DNA of 64,000 bases, taken from NCBI RefSeq assembly GCF_033958435.1, contig NC_134147.1, forward strand, positions 40,666,001 to 40,730,000. Direction: 5' to 3'. A model generated the notes under the pieces. It was not told the DNA's origin. It worked only from the letters and a program-made list of their open reading frames with translations, and ran no database searches. A program made the position numbers and the translations under genes. The DNA is from Carettochelys insculpta. Lineage: Eukaryota > Chordata > Testudines > Carettochelyidae. Positions 47,643 to 58,751 of the stretch are shown here, one piece after another (positions within the stretch are counted from its first letter, which is position 1; every line of letters starts with the position of its first letter).

Positions 47643-48743
47643 CAAGGGATGGCAATCCCTGGCATTCTCATTACATGTGAGACAATTTTGGTCAGCACAC
47701 CAACCGGAGCTCAGCTCCACACCTCCTCCCACCCATGCAGCAGGGGAGGGGACTGGAGCATGGCACTAAGGCTGAGTTCCTGCCGCACAGCACCCACTGC
47801 AGTATGGGGCCGGATCCCCATCTGTGGGGCCTCTGCAGCAGCACAGGGCTGGGACTGGGACCAGAGCCCCAGCCACAGGGTCCTCACTAGAATGTGGGGC
47901 CAGGCCAGAGCCCCAGCCCTGGACCTGCTAAGGAAAGACCAGAACGTGAGCTGCCCAGTAAGGAGGAGATGAAGAACCCCTTCCCATGCCATCTGACCTC
48001 TTCTCCTTTGGGGATGGGGACTGACCCCTCTGCCCTTCCCCACCCTCTGCCATGTGCCCTCCCTGTTCCAGGGACAGGGACTGAGCCTCCCTGACCCCAC
48101 AGTCCAGCCATCTGTCCCTATCTTCCCTAGGGACAAGTACTGAGCTCCTCTGACTGCCCAGTTCTGCCATCTTCCCTTACCTTCCCCAGGGACAGGGACT
48201 GAGCCCATCTCCCCACTCATGCTTGCTGTCAGCCCTCCCCTGCCCAGAGAAAGGTATTGAACCTCTCTGACTCCCCCCATTGTCCATCTGCACCCCCTAG
48301 GAAGGGACTGAGCCCCTCTGCCTCCCGTTGACATCTGCCAGGAGGCCAAGACTTTTTAGCCCATCTGCTACCACCTCTGTCTGTGATGGCCAGGTGAGCC
48401 CTTTTGCTTTCCTTTTCCACCCTGTCTTGCTACCTCACCAATTGCTGCCATCACCCTTTGGGCAGGTGGTTAATTCCAGTGAGGTGTTTGGAGGTCCTGC
48501 TTCCCCAAGGCTGCCCAGTTCCTCTCCTCAGCTGGCTTGCCCCCAGCATGTGCCAGCCCCACTTCTACACAGCAGGGCTCTCCCTCCTGCCACTAGTCAC
48601 AGCTAACGGTAAGCTCTGCATCTTAAGGAAGCTGTTGTGTAGGACTGCTAGTGACTTTAAAAAGTGTCACCAACACTCGAACTGCACATAAATACCAAAA
48701 GAGCAAATTCTGACCCTCTGCCTTGGAGAGGTTGCTGACCCCG
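47643..48743. mobile_element. hAT-type element with internal minisatellite (1.1 kb)
   Basis: Left end CAAGGGATGGCAATCCCTGG and right end AGGTTGCTGACCCCG are hAT-like inverted ends. Flanks TTCTAGAT (47635-47642) and GTCTAGAT (48744-48751) match at seven of eight positions. Its right end is homologous to 16586-16906 ('gtgtcaccaacactcgaac'). The centre holds a GC-rich tandem array (48009-48350). No transposase frame remains. The 212-codon minus ORF (47711-48349) is produced by the tandem array. Confidence 0.8.
48009..48350. repeat. Minisatellite, 59-61-bp unit, about 5.5 copies
   Basis: Units start with 'gggacagggactgagc' or close variants ('gggatggggactgacc', 'gggacaagtactgagc', 'gaagggactgagcc') followed by a C/T-rich part. 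Units are near 60 bp, so the reading frame tends to stay open across the array. Confidence 0.8.
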
Positions 48744-49001
48744 GTCTAGATTCTATGGGCAAAGTGAAGAATGGAATGGATTTTGACACAAGGAATGCCA
48801 TAAAAATGAAACCTCTTGAGAGCCTTTTCCAATGTCCATGCAAGTCAATTCCACCCATGTCACTGCTTTTCAGACTGGGTGCCGAGTAACAGAGAAAGCT
48901 ATCTAGTCAGACTGTTTAAACCCTTTTGACTTGGGCAGATTGTTTTAAGCCCTGTACAATTCCATTTTCTCAATAAACAGTTGGTAGAAGAACTGTCTGT
49001 C

Positions 49002-49025
49002 TTTTTTTTTTTTTTTTTTTTTTTT
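49002..49025. repeat. Poly-T tract (24 T)
   Basis: Pure T run. It would be a poly-A tail on the minus strand, but no retroposed sequence is recognised next to it. Confidence 0.95.
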
Positions 49026-50837
49026 CCCTTTTCTGGCCCCTTAGATTCAACATTTCTAGCCCTTTCAGTTAACGGCTGAGAAAAGTTTCCATAGCCCATG
49101 AGATTTTAAAAGAGTGCTGCAGAGAAACCAAGCAACACTAATTAGACACTCCTGATTTTAAGGTAAATTACAAACAGACAAAAAAAAACCAACCAAACTA
49201 AAACCCCACATTATAAATTGGGACTGGAGAGGCCAGAAGTCATTTTTGTTTCCTTTGCAGGGCATCTGTAAACCTACTCCATGGAGAGGCCTCCTTTAAT
49301 TTTAAATAACTCTTAAGCTTGTTCTTTTGGTAGAACAGAAGAAAACCATAAAGCTCAGCTGTCTAAATATTTGAAGCAACAGGGAAAGAATGGTAGACTA
49401 TATAGATTTATATAAAAACCTTTAGATGTGATCAAATGTATCCAAATAAAATGTCTCAATTGTCTATGATTCAAAGCAAGATGTTGCAGTATTTTGGACT
49501 CTGCAGGCTTTGAGCTGTTTATTCATTTTCTTTCTTTATGCTGTTGTCCCCTGAGAAACCTAACAACTGAAATATAGTAAGAGTGCAGAATATTTATCAG
49601 GGAAAACAAGCACTTAACAGAATTGCAACATTCAGCTTCCACATTCTCAGCGAGAGAAAAAGCAACAGACACTGAATCAACCAACTGTATTTATTGTGTT
49701 TACTCCTTAGAATACTGGGACACAAGAGGACTTATTTGCTTCTAAAAAGAAAATTGAGTATATAAGAATAAAAATGGTATATCCAAATTTTTCTTTCAAA
49801 TTACACTCTTGGGGCTTTGACCACACATCTACAAACCTTCACATTATTTCCACTTTGACAATATTCAAAAATAAAGTCACTATTGGGAAGATCTAGAGAA
49901 GGAAATAACTAGTTCAACTGAGAATCTCAATACTCCAGATGTGGGGGTGGGTATCCTGTGGCCATGGGCAGCACTTACACATCATCTTCCCAGTATTTAT
50001 TAGGGTTGTACAAATTAGAATGCTACAGTTCAGGACTAGGGCCAGATTTGACACAGTGCTGAAAGGAAATTAACCAGACACTCCACTTTTTGCTGCTTTG
50101 GAGTCTACATTAACCCCTTATGTGCTTTAACGATACAACTCCATAACAATTTCTAACAATTTTTGTACCCAGCCTTCTGCCCCTGAGAGATTTAAATGAT
50201 TGTAATTGCCATGCCAACTTGTCAATATATAACTTAAATTGTTCACCTCACATATGATTTTTGATCCATGAAGTGCTACAAACATATTGTATTGTCTGTC
50301 ACAACACAAATTAATTGCAAAGCCTCTGCAACAGATTTCAGGAGATTTACCCTAAATCATGAGCAAGAAATAGTTTGTTCTTTTAAATTCCATAATATAC
50401 CAGCACTCAATCAATACAGATTTGTGCTATTGCCTTATGCAGGCAATAGTCGTCTGCAAATTCAGACAATTGGGATTTTTTATTGTGATGATGTTAAGAA
50501 AGGAGATGGCTCACTTCTCTGATACCCCTGAAGGGACCTAAAAATTTCTTTTATCCATCAGTGAAATTAATAGTACCAACCAGCTGCCCGGAGAGAATTG
50601 TTTTCAATGGGACTAGTCATAGTAGTAAAGGTGAGCATGCGTTTGCATGTAACCTTAAACTGAGTGCATATATTGAAACTCCAGAACTAACTGGGATTTT
50701 CATCTGTTGTAGAGTTTGTTAATATATGCAGAGCTGTCCCTTGTACAATTGGAATGTCATTTTTCTCATTATTCAGATGAGAGAAGGGGGCAGGGAGGCA
50801 AGGTGAAAGGTGGCGGCCATAACAGATGGCAAGGAAA
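49026..50837. other. Unique AT-rich stretch
   Basis: About 1.8 kb with no gene or clear element. Confidence 0.4.
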
Positions 50838-50960
50838 CTCGTGGCGAGCAGCAGGCAGGTGGGTGAGGATGCAAGCAGCAGGAAGGCAGGGGATTGGCAA
50901 GGACAGCAGCTGGCGAGTAGGCAGGATGGTAAGGATGCAAGCAGCAGCCGGACGGGTGGG
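50838..50960. repeat. Imperfect minisatellite, about 70-bp unit
   Basis: 'gcgagcagcaggcaggtggg' with 'aggatgcaagcagcag' is followed about 70 bp later by 'gcgagtaggcaggatggta' with 'aggatgcaagcagcag'. About two units. It causes long overlapping ORFs on both strands (60-110 codons) that are not genes. Confidence 0.7.
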
Positions 50961-51512
50961 CACACCAGACTGATGGTGAGAAGACTAGCAGGAAGGCTGA
51001 TTTGTTCCAGGCCATGCACCTCCTTTGGGATAGCCCTGTGAGGAAGGCCACCTTCCTCCTGGAGTTGTCACTGCATGAAGGGCGTGCCCTGATCCTCCAA
51101 CAAAGTGATAAATTGTTGGAAAAAAGATGAGGAATCAGGTACCAGGAACAAGACAGGGTCTTTCTCAGCAGCAGTTCAGGGGATCAGCCTTATTGTAAAG
51201 ACTACTTCCTGGTGCTCCTTCCAGGGTTAAGTCATACATTTTTGGCAATCAGAGATCAAAGGAGGAGTCATTTCCCATGATGACTGGTACTCCAGGATGT
51301 AGGGTGTGCTGACCATTGCTCTGTCCAGGTTGCTGGATGGTAGTAAGAACCTTGCAGGCTTAACAAAATGGCCCATAAATCCGCACAGAGAGTTGCCACT
51401 TGAGCACGTTCCAGGGTCAATGATGAAGTGAACAAAGGTGGTGGTGGTGCAGTAATGGACTCCTAAATTTACTGAGTATGTTCGACTCTCTTTCCCACTG
51501 ATGCTTCCACTC
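50961..51512. other. Unique non-coding stretch
   Basis: Nothing recognised. Confidence 0.4.
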
Positions 51513-51515
51513 TGT

Positions 51516-52226
51516 AGCTGCGTCTACACGTGCACGCTACTTCGAAGTAGCGGCACCAACTTCGAAATAGCGCCCGTTGCGTCTACACGCATCGGGCGCT
51601 ATTTTGAAGTTAACTTCGACGTTAGGCGGCGAGACGTCGAAGTCGCTAACCTCATGAGGAGATAGGAATAGCGCCCTACTTCGACGTTCAACGTCGAAGT
51701 AGGGACCGTGTAGACGATCCGCGTCTCGCAACGTCGAAATTGCCGGGTCCTCCATGGCGGCCATCAGCTGGGGGGTTGAGAGATGCTCTCTCTCCAGCCC
51801 CTGCGGGGCTCTATGGTCACCATGGGCAGCGGCCCTTAGCCCAGGGCTTCTGGCTGCTTCTGCGGCAGCTGGGGATCTATGCTGCAGGCACAGGGTCTGC
51901 AACCAGTTGTCAGCTCTGTGTATCTTGTGTTGTTTAGAGCAACTGTGTCTGGGAGGGGCCCTTTAAGGGAGCGGCTGGCTGTTGAGTCCGCCCTGTGACC
52001 CTGTCTGCAGCTGTGCCTGGCATCCCTATTTCGATGTGTGCTACTTTGACGTGTAGACGTTCCCTCGCTGCGCCTATTTCGATGTTGGGCTGAGGAACGT
52101 CGAAGTTGAACATCGACGTTGCCGGCCCTGGAGGATTTGTAGACGTTATTCATCGAAATAGACTCTTTCGATGTCGCAACATCGAAATAAGCTATTTTGA
52201 TGTTGGCTGCACGTGTAGACGTAGCC
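51516..52226. mobile_element. Long CpG-rich MITE, copy 2 (711 bp)
   Basis: TSD TGT on both sides (51513-51515 and 52227-52229). Ends 'agctgcgtctacacgtgc' and 'gcacgtgtagacgtagcc'. Same plan as 27410-28101: CG-rich arms, a perfect palindrome at 51674-51704 (15-bp arms around one C), and the shared core from 'gcggccatcagctgg' to 'gtctgcaaccagttgtcagc'. Many CG dinucleotides persist, which suggests a fairly young or unmethylated insertion. Minus ORFs of 121 and 155 codons across it are not conserved between the copies. Confidence 0.85.
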
Positions 52227-52229
52227 TGT

Positions 52230-53699
52230 AAGAACAATATTTTCAGCCCCATCTTGTGCTGTTCCTCCATGCATGCTAAAGGGCCAGTAGCATACAATAG
52301 CAAAGGTTTGTTGAGCCATCAGGCAAGGGCCACATTCCAGTCTCAGGAGCTGGATTCATCCCTTGAAAATCCAGTTTGATTTTGCACTGCATGTTTCCTA
52401 TCTGAAAAGGGGGCCTAAGTTAACTAGAGATGTAACAAATAGATTTAACTCATCATAACTCTCCAGACAGACATATCTGTAATGGCATCTCATCAAAACT
52501 CTAGTGGAATTATGTGTGCTAGCACATACATATTGGAGGTTGGTCAAGCTGCTACTAATAATATACATGTTCAAATTCAGCTGAACATGATGGCTGAATC
52601 TAAATTGCACAACTGTACTCAGCTGGAGCAAACAGTAATGTCAATACAGAAGCACAAAGACCTGAAGGGTAGGGAGGTTACTGATTAATTTAGATATCAG
52701 GGAAAGATAGCAGTGTGGAAAGATATTTATTTGCAGATGAGGTGGGTATGTCAGACTATGGTCGAGTTTTATTCCCAAACATATGACAGCTGACTGGAAT
52801 GGCAGTAGCTGTTCTAGTGTGTTGATGAAGCGGCATTGATTGGCAAGATCATTGTTTAGATGGAAAATAGTTGCCAGTTTCTTGGATTATCTGAAAATGA
52901 GTCTCTATTGGTGGAAGTAAGTGGTCAAAATATCCACATCTTGGCTGAGATTCCTGTCAATCCTATGGAAGTCATTTCCTGTGACAGGAACAGAGATGTC
53001 AGCTGTGTACATACATCCCAGCAGGGCCTCTTTTGTGGTGGTACATGCTGGTACTGCATACTAGCATCTCTGCACCAGTCTTCCCTGCAACCTCCTTCTC
53101 AGGTGGCTTCACAGAGGTAGCATCATAAGACTTGTGATTTCTGGTCCGAAACTCAATACTGTAGGTTTGATGGCCTTATATCGCAGGTCCACCAGAGCTC
53201 TGGTTTCAGCCTAAGGTCTGTTAGTTATGCAATGGAAGGACATTCTCTTGGATGTCCTTTTATCTGAAAAATGCAATAAAACAGCTATCAAAAGGCCACT
53301 GCTCCAGAACAAGTAAGTAGACAGTACAAAGGCTTCAGCGGAAGTTTGGAAAGGCATCAAGAGACCATCACCACACAAGTAGACTCTAGCTGAATCTACA
53401 GAGCTAGCAATAGTTCGAATATTAGCAGCTCTCAAGCTCTACCAGCTCAAATTTAAAACGTCACCACACTCAAGCTAGAGGTTTTTATATGTATATGGGA
53501 GTCAGGTTAGACCCCAAACTCATGTTACAACTTGAGTTAACTTCCCAATATAGAGAAGCCCACAGTAGGACATTTTCCATGCCTGAGTTGTACACCTTAG
53601 CTACTTACATACACTTTTTACTTCTGCATGTTACACAGATTACATCAGAGATATACCTTTCTTAAAACTTCTCAGTGCGCTAATCAGTACTTTAAAGAT
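52230..53699. other. Unique non-coding stretch
   Basis: About 1.5 kb without gene or recognisable element. Confidence 0.4.
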
Positions 53700-53726
53700 T
53701 GTGTGTGTGTGTGTGTGTGTGTGTGT
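53700..53726. repeat. (TG)n microsatellite
   Basis: Thirteen uninterrupted TG units. Confidence 0.97.
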
Positions 53727-54033
53727 TCTGTGGGTGTACATTCAAATTTGCAGTACGACTGTATGTGTTCTGAATATTTCATTTGTGTTTCAGAATGTGA
53801 ATCCATATTTCATAGAGAAGTTTCCTAGCTTTAAGTCCATATAAATATTTTGTTTGTGCAGTGACGTATTCCAATTGGTTGCTACTTACCCTAAGCAATT
53901 TGCTATCACTGAATTAACAAAAGTTCCTCCACGCCAAACACCACATTTTCCTCCTTAAAGCCTAACAAACTACATGTACCTTTTAAACAAAATCTCATAA
54001 TGAAGGAGAAAGGTAGAAACACTCAAAAATATG
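53727..54033. other. Unique non-coding stretch
   Basis: Nothing recognised. Confidence 0.4.
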
Positions 54034-54476
54034 CAGGTAAACCTGCTTGTTGATCAACTGGAATTCTCAGATAACCAGCATGATGCCGGCAAATGTGGCT
54101 TCCATTTTTTTTCCCCCAAGGTGCTGTGTAAGACTCCCCCCACCCCAGCTGAACAGAAGCCTCCAAACTCCTCGTGCCACATGGCACCCTCATGGCAATG
54201 TCACCCAACAAGCAGCTCCTCACAGTGCATGGCTGTGCCCACCATCCTGCAACTGGTTCCTCATGGGGCTCCTTACAGTCATGGATGTACCTTTACCAAA
54301 AGGTAAAGAGGGAAGCAATTGAGCAGGAGCTGGCATTGGATGGAGGGAAAAGCTGACTTTTCTTATTGTGGGGGGGGCACTGCCTGTGCCTTCCCCCATC
54401 AGCTCTCCCTTAACTGGAATATTTGAATATCCAGCAACCTGCTGTTCCCAGGGTTGCCAGATATCAGAGTTTACTG
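54034..54476. mobile_element. Probable non-autonomous DNA transposon, CAG..CTG ends
   Basis: The left end 'caggtaaacctgcttgttga' with 'tcaactgg' and the right end 'ggttgccagatatcagagtt' with 'tactg' are imperfect inverted partners. 'tcaactggaattctcagata' near the left is echoed by 'taactggaatatttgaatat' near the right. No exact TSD. The 91-codon ORFs inside are shadows. Confidence 0.45.
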
Positions 54477-54541
54477 CATGTTGATAATACAGGATAATGT
54501 TTAACGGGAGCAAATTGATATAGTAAGAGAAAAAAATATAG

Positions 54542-55250
54542 GAAGGCTCCAGCAACCTTTCAAAAGAAGTTCTGACATTTCCATTGTTTGCAACTGACCT
54601 TGGGAATTCATCAAAGAAAGAAACTTTGGGCCAAACACCACTGGCCATTACCTACAGCCCTCAACTCAAACCACTGCAACACATTATTAAATACCTACAA
54701 CCTATCCTTAGTCAGGATGCCACACTCCAGACGGCCCAAGGTGACAGGCCTGTTCTCTCCTACAGACAACCTCCCAACCTTATGAGGATTCTCACCTACA
54801 ACCACAGTCTATACTGCAGCAACACCAGTCCTGGAACTTTTCCTTGCAACAAAGCCTGCTGCCAACTTTGTCCACATATCTATTCTGGAGATACCATCAC
54901 TGGGCCTCACCAGGTTTTTCACAGAATCACGGGCACATTCTCATGTTCCTCAACTAACATCATATACGCCATCATGTGCCAACAATACCCAGATGCTTTG
55001 TAACAGTGGACAGACTTTAAACTCTCTTAGACAAAGCATTAATGGGCATAAAACAGACATAAAAACACTCCTGATTCATGAACCAGTCAGCCAGCACTTT
55101 AATGGAGTGGGCCATTCTGTTAATGACCTGAAAGTTTGTGTCTTACTGAAGAGGAATTTTCACAACACTTTGGAAAGAGAGGCTGCTGAACTCTTTTATA
55201 TTCAAATTTGACACATTAATATGTGGTTTGAACTGGGGTGGGAATTTTTT
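54542..55250 (+). pseudogene. Penelope-like retroelement, broken 3' part (RT end plus GIY-YIG)
   Basis: Two frames joined by a +1 shift near 54993-55003. The first (54542-55003) carries the region after the reverse transcriptase palm: ITYSPQL, FRRP-like SYRQPPNLMRIL, then the Cys cluster GTFPCNKACCQLCPHI and STNIIYAIMCQQ. The second (54993-55211) carries GQTLNSLRQSINGHKTDI, PVSQHFNGVGHSVNDLKV and a LEREAAELFYIQ end, as in the GIY-YIG endonuclease of Penelope-like elements. The usual YxGET segment is worn at the junction. A further shift gives FDTLICGLNWG, the usual C-terminal end. RT fingers and palm are absent, so the copy is 5'-truncated and dead. No TSD was seen. Confidence 0.85.
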
Positions 55251-55671
55251 AGGTCATTATAGGGGCTCCTTTGCATACTTGGCTTAATTTAATTCTTGAC
55301 TCCCCCCTCACCCCTTCTGACCCTCTACTCTCTGAATAGAGAGTCAGACTGGGCCCTCAACTTGAACCCAATATATGGGCAGGAGTGTGTGGAAAAAAAA
55401 TTGAGGTGTTCATATTATGTAAAGACTGTAGTATATTGCATACTTATCAGTGAGCAGAAATAAGGTTGCCTGGGCAACCTAATTTTGGCATTTCCTAATT
55501 TCTGGTGCTTGACTTTGCAGTCTAAATATTCTTTTAACACAATTGAGGTTTTTATTTTCTTTTATATATCATCTATATTAGAGAGAAAGCAAGGGGAAAA
55601 ATTTATATTTACATTTAACTATAAAAGACATTTTTTCCAAAGGAAGAAAGCAGTTTAAAAAGGAGTTAGGA
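55251..55671. other. Unique non-coding stretch
   Basis: Nothing recognised. Confidence 0.4.
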
Positions 55672-55800
55672 GCAATGTTCCCTCTAATTTTTTTCCATCC
55701 ACACGTGGAATAATTTTTTATGCGCACAGAGGCATGTGTGAATCTGCACAATCAGCAGAAACTAAAAACCTAGCTGTGGGCACTCTGCTAACGAGCTGAG
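55672..55800 (+). repeat. Turtle dispersed repeat ('ttccctctaatttttt' type), short copy
   Basis: 'caatgttccctctaattttt' followed by 'tccatccacacgtggaataa', 'atgcgcacagaggcatgtg' and 'atcagcagaaac' parallels the start of 21609-21980. Confidence 0.55.
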
Positions 55801-57559
55801 TGGCATCTGACTCTCTTGCGAGTGGTTTCACAAGCACGTAGCTTACTGGGAAAAACCAATTAGCAGTATGGACATTAGTAGCCATCTTTGTGAACACCTG
55901 AATACTCAGAGGAAGCACAACTGGCCAACGCAGCCCCTAGTGCATGTTAAAGCACCTCAAGACTGATCCAACTCAAACCAGCATTTTTATAATGACTCCC
56001 CAGAGTGCCTCATATTCTGATTCCAGTCCCTCTTGGCCCTGACACATGTACCCCCTGCTCCTGGAAGACCCCTTGTGGCAGGGGAAGCAGAACCAGCAGA
56101 ACTATGGCCAAGGCAAAGAAAATTTAGGCTGGGACCTTGAGGCAGAGTTGAGTCTCCTTGCTATCACTGAAAGATTCTGAGAATTGATGATGTGTTCTAT
56201 TATTTACTTATTGGAAGTCAAAGTCCCAGAGCTGATACCAAATATATTTTGCACCATTTTTATCTTTGGTGAATGATTTTTCTATATGGCTCTTCAATTT
56301 TGCTTTTTGCAGCAATTTTGAACAATTATGGATCATCTCCATGGAAGAAATCCATTCCTAAAATCAACATAAAACCTAAAAAGGAGCCAGTTTTCAGAGG
56401 CTAACAAGAATAGAAATTTGGTACCATTTCTACCTGTAGCACACACTTTTCCTTCTGTACAGCTCCAGTTGGTTTTATTTTTGACAGGGGCTGATAGTTA
56501 TGTAAAATGATTTGTTCTGTATTAATTGTATTTTATATGTCTCATGGTGTTTTTGAAGTATGCAGCAGTATACATTGAATCAGGGAATTCTGGTCTTTCA
56601 TCTGTACAGCAGAGAATGAGTTGAACTTTCTTTTCCGAAATTCTGTAACATTTGAGCATAAATGGTGCTAATTTAAAGCATGGACCCCCTCACATTTTTT
56701 AGTGTTTTCCATTCATTTGTGTTTGTATTGGTATTCTGCTCCAATTAGTCTCTGTTAGTGCTTCAAAGCTTTATCTTATCTGTAGATAACATTAAAGACG
56801 AGAGCTTCCAGTTTTAAATTTGATTTGCAGTTATTTTAAAGATACAGAGACATCATTTGTGAATAGCTGATCAAATGCTAGAATAAATACCTGTTCTAGG
56901 AGCCAAAAGGACCAGAAAACTATTTTCCTTTTTGAAGTTTAGTTTCATTTAAACACTTTCCACTGGACTTGTGGAAAGTAGTTTAGATAAAAGTGCAAAA
57001 AGGTCAGTGGGAGGGGCTAGGGAAAATGTTTAGGTTTTATTTTCTTCCAGTTTAAAATCACAATGTTTTCACTGGAACTACAACATAAGGTATGCCTTCT
57101 CTTCAGAGTTATCTCAAGTTCTCAAAACATTAGTTAATTCCTCTTGACTTAGCCTAGCTTGTGTTAAAGCCATCACACTGCCAAACAAACTTTCAAACTT
57201 CATAGAGTGACTGGATTAGCATAACATACAGCTGTGTCCTCGTTGCAGGGCTAACTTGGACATGTTCCAACCTCCAGTCCATACTGATAGATAGACCAGT
57301 TAAGTTTGGGTTAATGTCTAAAGAGCTGGAGATTTTTCTGTGTGGATAGAAATTGTGTTGAGTGCAACACTAATGTTACATCTCAAGCTAACATGGCAGA
57401 AAGGAAAAGCCCCTGGAGGGTAACTAGCCAGGAGGGTGAGATGGCTGTAAAGTGTAATTAAAATAGAATATGTTAGGAGAGAGGAAGAATAAGAAGGCCA
57501 GATAATAGAGAAAGAGCAAGGAAGAAATAACGCACGAAACCAAGGGATGGGGGAAGTGT
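55801..57559. other. Unique non-coding stretch
   Basis: About 1.8 kb without gene or recognisable element. Confidence 0.4.
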
Positions 57560-57835
57560 TTGCAAATGGGAAGGGCACTGGACTGTGGGTCAGGATACCT
57601 ACATTTCATTCCCGTCATGACCACTAACCTGCTGTGTGACTGTAGGCAAATCTATTCATTTTTTCTAAGCCCCTGTTTTCCCTCCTACTCTTTATCTGTT
57701 ATCTCTTTGAACTGTACTCTGGTTACAACAGGGCGTTCTTTCTTACTGAGTGTAACTGCAACTCCCAGAACCACTGGGCCCCATCTCAGTTGGTGCTTCT
57801 AGATACTTCTGTGATTCAAACGATAAATGATAGAG
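57560..57835 (+). repeat. MIR-like SINE, near full length
   Basis: 'ggcactggactgtgggtcag', 'acctgctgtgtgactgtagg' (the core motif), then 'actgggccccatctcagttg', 'gtgcttctagatacttctgt' and 'acgataaatgata'. This copy shows head and tail together. Confidence 0.65.
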
Positions 57836-58075
57836 AAAGGGACTTGGTGGCAAAGAAATCAAGGCTTGGCACTTAAGAAGACATACGCTCTCCACAGCTG
57901 CTATGGCCTCTGGGGTCACAAATATTTAGCTTGAGTCAAACTGGGATGTGAATCTAATCCATGTTTGCTTCTATACATGAACTATCTGTGTGGACCCTAC
58001 TGACATGCACTAACAGTTTTCTAGTGCAGTTTGATCTACTCAACCTACAAATGGGAGCAGATCAAAGCACAATAG

Positions 58076-58371
58076 GGGTATGTCTTCACTACACGGAAGA
58101 TCGACCAGGTCAGGCTCGATCTTTCCAGGTTTGACTTTGCGTGCTGAGTAGAGAGACACAAAATCGAACTATCTGGGGTCATCAATGGACCCCTGCACTC
58201 CTCAATATTGCAAGGAGTAAGGGAGGTTGATGGGAGAATTTCTACCATTGACCTCCCTCTGTAAGGATGGCCAGGTAAGTCAATCATAGCTAAGTCGATT
58301 CTAGTTACACAATTGTTCTAGCTAGAATTGCATATCTACAATCAAGTTTAATGCCCAGTGTAGACCTGGCC
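58076..58371. mobile_element. MITE of the GTCTACACT family, GATCGA-rich type (296 bp)
   Basis: Ends GGGTATGTCTTCACTAC and GTGTAGACCTGGCC. Flanks TAG (58073-58075) and TAA (58372-58374) agree at two of three. Inner 'gatcgaccagg', 'gctcgatctttcc' and 'aaatcgaact' with 'taagtcgattcta' recall a turtle element rich in GATCGA. Confidence 0.7.
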
Positions 58372-58532
58372 TAAGGAATTGTTAGTGCATGTCACAGGTA
58401 CATTCATGGCACAGCAGGCAAGTGCAGAGTAAATTTACATCCCAGATTGCTGTAAATAAAATGTTTGTGTAGACAAGCAGTTGGTATTTTTCCTTTATAA
58501 TGGGGTATTTTTACTCTGTCTGTTTCATCTAT

Positions 58533-58740
58533 GGAGAGATAGCCGTGTTAGTCTGTATTCTATCAAACAAAAAAGCAGTCACATAGCACTTAAAAGACTA
58601 ACAAAATAATTTATTAGGTGATGAGCTTTCGTGGGAGAGACCCACTTCTTCAGATCTTGTGGGTCTTTCCCATGAAAGCTCATCACCTAATAAATTATTT
58701 TGTTAGTCTTTAAAGTGCTACTTGACTGCTTTTTTGTTTT
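58533..58740 (+). mobile_element. Hairpin SINE-like element, copy 6, intact hairpin
   Basis: The head is on the + strand: 'gagatagccgtgttagtctg'. It is followed by long inverted arms, 'gcagtcacatagcacttaaa ... gagctttcgtggga' and its complement, around 'cttcttcagatct'. Flanks GTTTCATCTAT (58522-58532) and GTTTGATCTAC (58741-58751) match at nine of eleven. Arms are almost perfect for about 80 bp each. Confidence 0.75.
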
Positions 58741-58751
58741 GTTTGATCTAC

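Noticed and set aside
47711..48349. 212-codon minus-strand ORF
   Set aside because: Reads through the 59-61-bp tandem array inside a hAT element; the peptide is a decayed internal repeat.
51836..52303. 155-codon minus-strand ORF
   Set aside because: Spans the end of the MITE at 51516-52226 and runs into unrelated flanking DNA.
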